20,005 nucleotides of DNA, taken from a virus. The position numbers were made by a program, and so were the translations under genes. Shown one piece after another: positions 14,377-18,942 of the stretch. The notes under the pieces were generated by a model. That model did no database searches, had not been told where the DNA came from, and worked only from the letters and a program-made list of their open reading frames with translations. Each line of letters begins with the position of its first letter. The stretch's first letter is position 1. The stretch spans positions 1-20,005 of IMG/VR virus record IMGVR_UViG_3300037882_001255, one strand, 5' to 3'.

Positions 14377-14530
14377 GACATGGGATCGTGCGCTGGGACG
14401 CACTCCCTCTGGCAAGTAAATTACAGAGTTGCGTGTAACACATGCTACTCTGCTTGTATCTATGTTGCGTGTATGGTAAAATTAAACCATGCACGCAACG
14501 GAGATCAAGAAAATATCAACAAGGTGGAGA
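14377..14530 (+). other. Non-coding stretch with two hairpins and a weak promoter
   Basis: Holds a small hairpin GTGCG-CTGGGA-CGCAC (14389-14404). It also has a strong imperfect stem whose left arm starts near 14463 (TTGCGTG...ATGGT) and whose right arm is ACCAT...CACGCAA (14486-14499), 12 bp plus one G-U. A weak promoter-like pair (TTGTAT, 17 bp, TAAAAT near 14476) lies inside it. The in-frame ATG 14489 is buried in the stem, so the following gene is thought to start at GTG 14531. Confidence 0.45.
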
Positions 14531-14701
14531 GTGCGCCTCAGCATTACTGCTTTGGATTTCCATGATTGGAAAGAAATTCATCAATGGATTGGTGAAAATC
14601 TTCAAGCCCAGCGAGGTAAGGATTATTATATCTGCTCAACGGGATTTGTTGATTTTGCTATAGAAGAAGATGCAATATTATTTTTTATGAGGTACGTATG
14701 A
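14531..14701 (+). CDS. Tiny accessory protein of the 'EEDA-x-x-F-x-x-RY' family (56 aa)
   Basis: GTG 14531 is chosen, with AAGGTGGAGA directly upstream; the frame is open to ATG 14489, which sits in a stable hairpin. The protein begins MRLSITALDFHDW (GTG read as Met) and ends VDFAIEEDAILFFMRYV. That ending is shared in pattern with the small proteins at 15624-15857, 16522-16746 and 16730-16960, suggesting paralogues with an alpha/beta fold. The stop overlaps the release-factor start (ATGA 14698-14701), so the two are probably translationally coupled. Function unknown. Confidence 0.6.
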   Translation: MRLSITALDFHDWKEIHQWIGENLQAQRGKDYYICSTGFVDFAIEEDAILFFMRYV

Positions 14702-15342
14702 AGATTGAAATTAGGCCCGGTCAGGGCGGCGAAGACTCCAAGTTGTTTATGAATGATTTGGCTAACGTGTATGAGAAATATTTGACTCAAAAAGGTTGAC
14801 TGCACCAAACGGTTCGGTCAGATTCCATCATAGTTATTGAAACTGACCGTATTGATGCATTCGTTAATGAGGTTGGTTGTCATAGAATACAAAGAGTTCC
14901 ACCCACTGAAAAAAGAGGAAGAGTTCATACATCCACTGTTAAGGTGTCTGTTATCAATGAAACGAAGGTTCGTAAATTACAGATACGAGATAGTGATTTT
15001 GAGGTAAGATTCCATAGAGGCACGGGTAAAGGTGGCCAACGTAAAAATAAAGTCGCAACTTGTTGTGTAGTTAAACATATCCCAAGTGGGATGACGCAAA
15101 AAGCTGATGGGCGCTCTCGGATAGATAATGAAGAGGAAGCAAAGAGAAACCTTATTGAACGCCTTGAACTTGAGTTCAATTCCGCCCATAGTATGGTTAT
15201 TAATGAGGTTCGTTGCAATCAGCTTCAAGAAGATAGGAATAGACTATATCGGTTTCAAAATGATGAAGTAATAGATTATAGATCAGGAAAAACCATGTCC
15301 TTGAAGCATTTTATGCGTGGACAATTGGAAAAATTGTGGTAA
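14698..15342 (+). CDS. prfA: RF1-type peptide chain release factor with an in-frame UGA at codon 34
   Basis: Release factors hydrolyse peptidyl-tRNA at stop codons. Translating 14698-15342 in one frame gives a 214-residue protein if TGA 14797-14799 is read as an amino acid. Before it: MKIEIRPGQGGEDSKLFMND (matches RF1 'EVRAGTGGDEAALFAGD') and YEKYLTQKG. After it: GCHRIQRVPPTEKRGRVHTS, with P-x-T (PPT) as in RF1, which reads UAA/UAG, not the SPF of RF2. GTGKGGQRKNKV (about 15023-15058) carries the catalytic GGQ. The end DRNRLYRFQNDEVIDYRSG matches the RF1 C-terminus. The UGA falls where E. coli RF1 has Trp (ARRWRVE). Its context is UGA-C, a leaky one. The protein lacks RF1 domain 1, so it is short. 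Readthrough, a recent nonsense mutation, or a sequencing error could each explain the TGA; a frameshift cannot. Confidence 0.82.
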
Positions 15343-15352
15343 AGAGTTAAAT

Positions 15353-15428
15353 GCGCGCGTAGCACAATTGGTTAGTGCATGCGATTGATAATCGTAAGAC
15401 CAAGGTTCGAATCCTTGCGCGCGCACCA
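15353..15428 (+). tRNA. tRNA-Ile(GAT), copy 1
   Basis: Complete cloverleaf with encoded CCA: acceptor GCGCGCG/CGCGCGC, D-stem GCAC/GTGC, anticodon stem TGCGA/TCGTA with loop TTGATAA, T-stem CAAGG/CCTTG, loop TTCGAAT. Anticodon GAT reads ATC/ATT. It lies 10 nt after the release-factor stop. Confidence 0.95.
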
Positions 15429-15439
15429 TTGGAATAATT

Positions 15440-15527
15440 GGAATTGTGGGTGAGTGGTTTATACCAGCATCTTCGAAAGTTGCCGAACCTAAGGGTTCCG
15501 TGGGTTCAAATCCCACCAATTCCGCCA
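15440..15527 (+). tRNA. tRNA-Ser(CGA)
   Basis: Class II tRNA with a long variable arm (about 15486-15500, GAACC/GGTTC pairing). Acceptor GGAATTG/CAATTCC, D-stem GGT/ACC, anticodon stem GCATC/GTTGC (one T-T mismatch) with loop TTCGAAA, T-stem TGGG/CCCA, encoded GCCA end. Reads TCG. Confidence 0.93.
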
Positions 15528-15536
15528 AACATATAC

Positions 15537-15610
15537 ATAGGCGTGGTGAAATGGTATCATTTCGGTCTCCAAAACCGCAGTTCCGAGTTCAAATCTCGGC
15601 GTCTATGCCA
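15537..15610 (+). tRNA. tRNA-Trp(CCA), copy 1, with a U11-A24 pair
   Basis: Acceptor ATAGGCG/CGTCTAT, discriminator G, encoded CCA, anticodon loop CTCCAAA, T-stem CCGAG/CTCGG. The D-stem GTGA/TCAT gives U11-A24. In E. coli tRNA-Trp the G24A change (the Hirsh suppressor) creates the same U11-A24 pair and lets a CCA anticodon read UGA. The top anticodon-stem pair (27-43) is a T-C mismatch. It lies about 200 nt downstream of a release factor interrupted by UGA. Confidence 0.93.
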
Positions 15611-15623
15611 TAGAAAGTAAGTT

Positions 15624-15857
15624 ATGCAAGCCGTCCCTATTACTGATCCACATTTTCTGGATGATATAAACTGGTGGTGCATCTGCTTTAACCAAGCTTT
15701 TTGCCAAGAAGACCATAATGAAGTGGGGGAATGGATTGCAAATAATGGAGTGGATGGATACTCACATGACAGGGGAGACAATTTAGGACCATCAGGCGAA
15801 GTTCTTTTTCGAAGCGTTGATGACGCAGTATTGTTCATGCTTTGGCTTGGGTATTAA
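15624..15857 (+). CDS. Tiny accessory protein of the 'DDA-x-x-F-x-L' family (77 aa)
   Basis: Lies between tRNA-Trp copy 1 and a strong hairpin, in the rightward direction. Starts MQAVPITDPHFLDDINWWC and ends EVLFRSVDDAVLFMLWLGY. The C-terminal pattern strand-x-x-(D/E)DA-x-x-F-x-L resembles the other small proteins of this island (14531-14701, 16730-16960). The ribosome binding site is poor (AAAGTAAG). No known family or function. Coding is supported by the shared C-terminal pattern and by the terminator directly after the stop. Confidence 0.6.
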   Translation: MQAVPITDPHFLDDINWWCICFNQAFCQEDHNEVGEWIANNGVDGYSHDRGDNLGPSGEVLFRSVDDAVLFMLWLGY

Positions 15858-15861
15858 AAAC

Positions 15862-15884
15862 GGGGTGAGGTTTCGCCTCACCCC
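15862..15884. terminator. Bidirectional-type terminator hairpin
   Basis: GGGGTGAGG (15862-15870) and CCTCACCCC (15876-15884) form a perfect 9-bp stem around TTTCG. Read leftward, it is followed by GTTTTTAATA, a proper U run. Read rightward, only TT follows before GACA. It should stop leftward transcripts coming from 16960-16316 and partly stop rightward ones. Confidence 0.75.
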
Positions 15885-16155
15885 TTGACACTGGGCTGCT
15901 CAGACAAGCCACGTCACTATTGCACAGAGGGTAGTTCGTCCGTCGTCAAAGATAACTTCTTACACGGCTTCGCTCCAACCCGATTTACGCAGTGTGTGCC
16001 TGACACCATTCGTTCAAGAGACCATGCATACCTTGACAACACTTATGTATCCTCGCCATGAGCTAAATGGATTTACTGTCCATAAGCTTTAACACCAAGA
16101 GTAATGTCCTCTTGTGTCAAATATATACGAAAGACAAAATCAATACAATATTTTT
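15885..16155. other. Gene-free stretch of about 270 bp before tRNA-Trp copy 2
   Basis: No convincing ORF on either strand. It holds a 5-bp hairpin ATGGA/TCCAT (16067-16083) and a 9-bp bulged hairpin ACAC(c)AAGAG / CTCTT-GTGT (16092-16117). A weak promoter-like pair TTGTGT-17-CAAAAT (16112-16140) may start the downstream tRNAs. TTGACA occurs at 15885 and 16034 without a matching -10. No further tRNA could be folded. A small RNA or a decayed gene is possible. Confidence 0.4.
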
Positions 16156-16232
16156 AGGGAAGTAGCTTAATTGGTAGAGCCTTTGACTCCAAATCAAAGA
16201 GGTGCCCGTTCAAATCGTGGTCTTCCCTGCCA
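16156..16232 (+). tRNA. tRNA-Trp(CCA), copy 2, with a bulged T-stem
   Basis: Acceptor AGGGAAG/CTTCCCT, D-stem GCTT/GAGC (C11-G24), perfect anticodon stem TTTGA/TCAAA with loop CTCCAAA, encoded GCCA. The T-arm GCCCG-TTCAAAT-CG(T)GGT pairs only if one T is bulged out. It differs from copy 1 over most of its length, so it is not a recent duplicate. Confidence 0.88.
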
Positions 16233-16237
16233 AATTT

Positions 16238-16315
16238 CCGCGCGTAGCTCAGTTGGTAGAGCGGCAGACCGATAATCTGTGACTTGCGAAGGTTCGAACC
16301 CTTCCGTGCGGACCA
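16238..16315 (+). tRNA. tRNA-Ile(GAT), copy 2, with C33
   Basis: Acceptor CCGCGCG/CGTGCGG, D-stem GCTC/GAGC, anticodon stem GCAGA/TCTGT with loop CCGATAA, T-stem GAAGG/CCTTC, encoded ACCA. Position 33, almost always U, is C, and the variable loop has 7 nt. Unlike copy 1 in sequence. May be weakly active or a specialised variant. Confidence 0.88.
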
Positions 16316-16525
16316 TTATGGTGTTCCAAGAGCAGGAGAAAGAGTAATGCTCCAAATATGAGCATTTAGGGAATATGGATCATCAAATTCATACTCGGCT
16401 TTAATTAGCTCTTCGGCTTCATTCTCGCTCTCGGCCCAAACAATCGCAGTTCTTTTTTCCTCATATGACTTATTCATATAGGGTGAAAAATGAATGGTGA
16501 AATTGGCGAGATACAACGTTTTCAT
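16316..16525 (-). CDS. Unknown small protein (69 aa)
   Basis: Last of three leftward genes set between rightward tRNAs. ATG 16525 (MKTLYLANFTIHFSP) overlaps the upstream stop (ATGA), and its stop codon abuts the CCA end of tRNA-Ile copy 2. The middle (TAIVWAESENEAEELIKAEYEF) has the strand-acidic-helix plan of the other tiny proteins here and resembles small phage proteins with an 'A-x-x-E-x-E-A-x-x-x-I-x-x' motif. Function unknown. Confidence 0.6.
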   Translation of the reverse strand: MKTLYLANFTIHFSPYMNKSYEEKRTAIVWAESENEAEELIKAEYEFDDPYSLNAHIWSITLSPALGTP

Positions 16526-16746
16526 ATATTTTCCCAATAACGAAGTTTAAAAATCGTTATATCGTCATAGTTACGGAACGTCAACTGATAATATTGAGAA
16601 TCCATTTTTAAATCTGGAATATAGCCAAATGTATCTCTGGACCATGAAATAAATTCATCATCATATCGGACAACGTATTCCAGCGCCCTTGGTCTCTTGA
16701 CCAACAGGATGGTTTTTGTAATTTTCAAGTCAACTATATATGTCAT
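16522..16746 (-). CDS. Tiny accessory protein (74 aa)
   Basis: Begins MTYIVDLKITKTILLVKRP and ends QLTFRNYDDITIFKLRYWENI. The C-terminus has the same plan as its upstream neighbour (FLSEEDALMFRLKYDIYS), suggesting paralogues. It overlaps both neighbours by a few bases (16730-16746 and ATGA at 16522-16525). No function is known. Confidence 0.6.
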   Translation of the reverse strand: MTYIVDLKITKTILLVKRPRALEYVVRYDDEFISWSRDTFGYIPDLKMDSQYYQLTFRNYDDITIFKLRYWENI

Positions 16747-16960
16747 ATTTTAACCTGAACATCAAAGCGTCTTCTTCCGATAAGAATATTATATTTGTGG
16801 TTAAACGTGTATGATGACGATTTTCAGATGTAAATGTGAGACGTGGTTCATACCCATAATATTCCGTACACCAGATTTTAACAATTTCGCGTAAACGATA
16901 ACCTCTTAACAATTTGTTTACTGATATGCGATCATCAGGACCAATTTTAATAATACACAT
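16730..16960 (-). CDS. Tiny accessory protein (76 aa)
   Basis: First of the three leftward genes. ATG 16960 has AAGGA 8 nt upstream, although that site lies in the complement of the start of tRNA-Ser(TGA). Its C-terminus TTNIIFLSEEDALMFRLKYD matches that of the 97-residue protein at 9089-9382 in pattern (TTNIIVCCNHDDAQLIELAFD). A Tyr/Trp-rich middle (VKIWCTEYYGYEP) is shared in style with 16522-16746. Likely one of a dispersed phage family; function unknown. Confidence 0.6.
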   Translation of the reverse strand: MCIIKIGPDDRISVNKLLRGYRLREIVKIWCTEYYGYEPRLTFTSENRHHTRLTTNIIFLSEEDALMFRLKYDIYS

Positions 16961-16974
16961 ACGACAAATCCTTA

Positions 16975-17068
16975 GGAGGATGTATCAGACAGGCGCGCCG
17001 CCCTCGTTTTGAAAACGAGTGATGTCCACGAGAGTGGCATGGGGTTCGAGACCACCCATCCTCCTCCA
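16975..17068 (+). tRNA. tRNA-Ser(TGA), unusual architecture
   Basis: Anticodon stem CTCGT/ACGAG with loop TTTGAAA, long variable arm ATG(t)CCAC-GAGA-GTGGCAT, encoded CCA. Oddities: the acceptor can pair over 8 bp (GGAGGATG/CATCCTCC), the T-stem GGGG/CC(A)CC needs a bulged A, and no standard D-stem is visible. The discriminator is T instead of the usual G. Reads TCA. Confidence 0.8.
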
Positions 17069-17105
17069 TATATTCGCAAGTGTTGGTATATACCGAAAAA
17101 GCAAT

Positions 17106-17134
17106 TTGATTATTATAAACCGTTATGGTAGAAT
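17106..17134 (+). promoter_or_regulatory. Sigma70-type promoter for the Acb2-like gene
   Basis: -35 TTGATT (17106-17111), 17-bp spacer, -10 TAGAAT (17129-17134). Expected start near 17141, leaving a short leader with AAGGAG before ATG 17160. Confidence 0.65.
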
Positions 17135-17159
17135 TTGGTTCAGACATAAGGAGTATTAG

Positions 17160-17375
17160 ATGTCAGAATTACCAAGCGTTGTCAAGAGAATGATTGCAGA
17201 ATTGGAAGAAATTGAGCCACGCCTTGACCGCGCCACAGCGTTCCTTCAATCGGAAACTTTTAAGCATCTTCCCCCTGAAGAACAATTGCTATTTCATGAT
17301 CAGGTAACCCATATGCGAGGATATAGAGATTCGTTGACAACGCGATTAGAAATGATAAAGAAGAGAATTGGATAA
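17160..17375 (+). CDS. acb2: Acb2-like cyclic-nucleotide sponge (71 aa), anti-CBASS candidate
   Basis: Acb2-family proteins (also annotated as crAss001_48-related or DUF7681) assemble into hexamers that bind cyclic di- and trinucleotide signals and block CBASS defence. The sequence fits the family pattern: a first helix ELEEIEPRLDRATAFLQS, then TFKHLPPEEQLLFHDQ, then VTHMRGYRDSLTTRLEMI. That is L-x-x-R-(x3)-A-x-x-FL-x-S, then F-x-x-LP-x-x-E-Q-x-LL, then Q-x-x-x-M-x-x-Y-x-x-x-L-x-x-R. Length is typical. It has its own promoter (17106-17134) and the ribosome binding site AAGGAG, as expected for an early-expressed anti-defence gene. Assignment is by pattern from memory, not by search. Confidence 0.72.
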   Translation: MSELPSVVKRMIAELEEIEPRLDRATAFLQSETFKHLPPEEQLLFHDQVTHMRGYRDSLTTRLEMIKKRIG

Positions 17376-17390
17376 ACAACAAAACTAAAC

Positions 17391-17465
17391 GCTTCCTAAG
17401 CATTTAAGGTGATGCACTGGTTTCGTAACCCAGAGAAATTGGTTCAAGTCCATTAGGAAGCACCA
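17391..17465 (+). tRNA. tRNA-Thr(CGT)
   Basis: Acceptor GCTTCCT/AGGAAGC, D-stem GCAT/ATGC, anticodon stem CTGGT/CCCAG (one mismatch) with loop TTCGTAA, T-stem ATTGG/CCATT (one T-T), encoded ACCA. Reads ACG. First of three tRNA-Thr genes leading to the ThrRS gene. Confidence 0.92.
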
Positions 17466-17482
17466 TTGCTGTTAATCGTATA

Positions 17483-17511
17483 TTGACAGCAATACCCATA
17501 CTCTATATATT
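17483..17511 (+). promoter_or_regulatory. Sigma70-type promoter for tRNA-Thr(TGT), tRNA-Thr(GGT) and thrS
   Basis: -35 TTGACA (17483-17488, perfect), 17-bp spacer, -10 TATATT (17506-17511). Predicted +1 about 17518, three bases before the tRNA 5' end. The -35 box is part of a hairpin TTGCTGT/ACAGCAA (17466-17492) that could also act as a weak stop for the upstream tRNA-Thr(CGT). Confidence 0.7.
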
Positions 17512-17520
17512 ACATATATT

Positions 17521-17596
17521 GCCCCGTAAGCATTGCTGGCGATGCGCCGGATTTGTAACCCGGAGACAGGCGGTTCGATTCCGTCACGGGGCACCA
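17521..17596 (+). tRNA. tRNA-Thr(TGT)
   Basis: Acceptor GCCCCGT/ACGGGGC, D-stem GCAT/ATGC, anticodon stem CCGGA/CCCGG (one A-C) with loop TTTGTAA, T-stem GGCGG/CCGTC, encoded ACCA. Reads ACA. Confidence 0.94.
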
Positions 17597-17625
17597 TTAT
17601 TTGTAAGAAACGCTATTCAATTTTG

Positions 17626-17700
17626 GGTCTTGTAGTTCAAGTGGTATAACACCGCTTTGGTAAAGCGGAGTCCCGAGTTCAATCCTCGGCAGGACCACCA
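17626..17700 (+). tRNA. tRNA-Thr(GGT)
   Basis: Acceptor GGTCTTG/CAGGACC, perfect anticodon stem CCGCT/AGCGG with loop TTGGTAA, T-stem CCGAG/CTCGG, encoded ACCA. Reads ACC/ACT. The three tRNA-Thr genes together cover all four Thr codons, and the synthetase gene follows 32 nt later. Confidence 0.94.
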
Positions 17701-17732
17701 CATTAAAATAAATTAACCTATAGGAGGAAGCA

Positions 17733-18886
17733 ATGTCACTACGTTTAACAATGATCATCGGGTAATAGGCCCACAATTAGATTTATTTCATATAGACGAA
17801 AATGCCGCTGGAAGTGTATTCTGGCACAACAATGGATATATTCTTTACCGTATCGTAGAAGAATATATACGTTCTGAACTTAGACAGAACGATTATGAGG
17901 AAGTCCGTTCTCCTCAACTATTCCGATCAGATTTATGGGAACAATCAGGTCACATGGATCACTATGCGGACAATATGTATCAGGTAGACGAGTTTCTACT
18001 CAAACCGATGAATTGTCCCGCCCACGCTTTAATTTTCAAGAAAAAGGTAAATTCTTACCGTGATCTTCCGAGAAGAATTTCCGAATTTGGATGCTGCCAT
18101 AGAAATGAACCATCGGGTTCTCTTCATGGTCTTATGCGCGTTCGTCAGTTTGTTCAAGACGATGCCCATATCTTTTGCGAAGAACATCAAATTGAAAGTG
18201 AAGTTAGATCGTTTTGTCAAATGCTCAAACGTGGGTATAGCCGTTTCGGATTTGATGATGTCAAAGTAGCATTATCTCTACGACCCCGAGATAGAGCAGG
18301 AGATGATCTCTTATGGGATAAGAGTGAGAAAGCATTGGAAAAATGCCTCATTGATTCTAATATCCCTTACGATATACAAGAAGGTGAAGGAGCATTCTAT
18401 GGCCCCAAGTTAGAATTTTCTCTTAAAGATTCTCAAGATCGTTGGTGGCAATGCGGGACGCTACAGCTTGATTTTGTGTTACCATCAAGACTTGGTGTTA
18501 GCTACATGGATCGAAATGGATCAAAAGCTCATCCCGTTATGATCCATAGAGCCATACTGGGTTCGCTGGAAAGGTTTATCGCAATTCTCTTAGAACATTA
18601 TGGCAAAGATTTACCTGATTGGTTATGTCCAGTTGAAATTGCTCTCCTACCAGTAAACGAGAATTTTATTGAATTCTGTCAAGAGATAAAAAGATCATCC
18701 AGTAGACGAATAGAAATCTACCCTGATGAATCTATTTCCAAACGTGTTAGAAATGGCAGCAAGCGTGGGATACCATATGTGATCGTGGTAGGAGAAAAGG
18801 AACAAGCAAGCGGTCAGATGAACGTCAGAAAGAAAGGTTCTGAATACATTTTGATAGATGGTATAGATGGCATTGATGATTTGTGA
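17733..18886 (+). CDS. thrS: Threonyl-tRNA synthetase core, start out of frame with the body (-1 shift needed)
   Basis: ThrRS charges tRNA-Thr. The body frame reads DHRVIGPQLDLFHID (E. coli 'DHRKIGKQLDLYHM') from 17753 to 18886, giving the class II catalytic core and the anticodon-binding domain. Visible: KPMNCPAH, motif 2 FGCCHRNEPSGSLHGLMRVR, DDAHIFC, VMIHRAILGSLERF (motif 3). The three zinc ligands (Cys of MNCP, His of DDAH, His of MIH) are kept. The TGS and editing domains are absent, so mischarged Ser-tRNA-Thr would not be cleared by this protein. The only well-placed start, ATG 17733 after AGGAGG, reads MSLRLTMIIG then TAA; the body lies in the -1 frame, with no ATG before 17954, which would remove motif 1. 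A -1 slip at T-TTA (17744-17747) would join them. Alternatives are a non-ATG start (ACG 17741), a sequence error, or a decayed gene. Confidence 0.85.
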
Positions 18887-18892
18887 TAATGC

Positions 18893-18919
18893 TTGACAAG
18901 TGTTATCTGATCATATAAT
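18893..18919 (+). promoter_or_regulatory. Promoter with perfect -35 and -10, 15-bp spacer
   Basis: TTGACA (18893-18898) and TATAAT (18914-18919) both match the consensus fully, but the 15-bp spacer is shorter than the usual 17. Expected start near 18926, before TTGGAGA and ATG 18943. Confidence 0.65.
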
Positions 18920-18942
18920 CACATCATTCATTGGAGAATTAT

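Noticed and set aside
14375-14403. Second sigma70 promoter from the TTGACA at 14375
   Set aside because: No -10-like hexamer at 16-18 bp; the match belongs to the tail of the terminator-like hairpin.
14380-14565. Rightward ORF of 61 codons
   Set aside because: Starts in the structured leader, has a Cys-rich random-looking sequence and overlaps the better-supported gene at 14531.
14944-15342. Release factor starting at an internal GTG after the UGA
   Set aside because: It would lack the PPT stop-recognition part and the conserved GGEDSKLF region, and there is no ribosome binding site before 14944.
16975-17068. Selenocysteine tRNA
   Set aside because: The 8-bp acceptor is suggestive, but the anticodon is TGA (reads UCA), not TCA, and the long 6-bp D-stem of tRNA-Sec is absent.
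16947-17147. Leftward ORF of 66 codons
   Set aside because: It runs antisense through the whole tRNA-Ser(TGA) gene and has a composition dictated by it; no ribosome binding site and no family resemblance.
17954-18886. ThrRS starting at ATG 17954
   Set aside because: Conserved ThrRS sequence (DHRVIGPQLDLFHID and motif 1 region) is encoded in the same frame upstream from 17753, so the true product must begin earlier.
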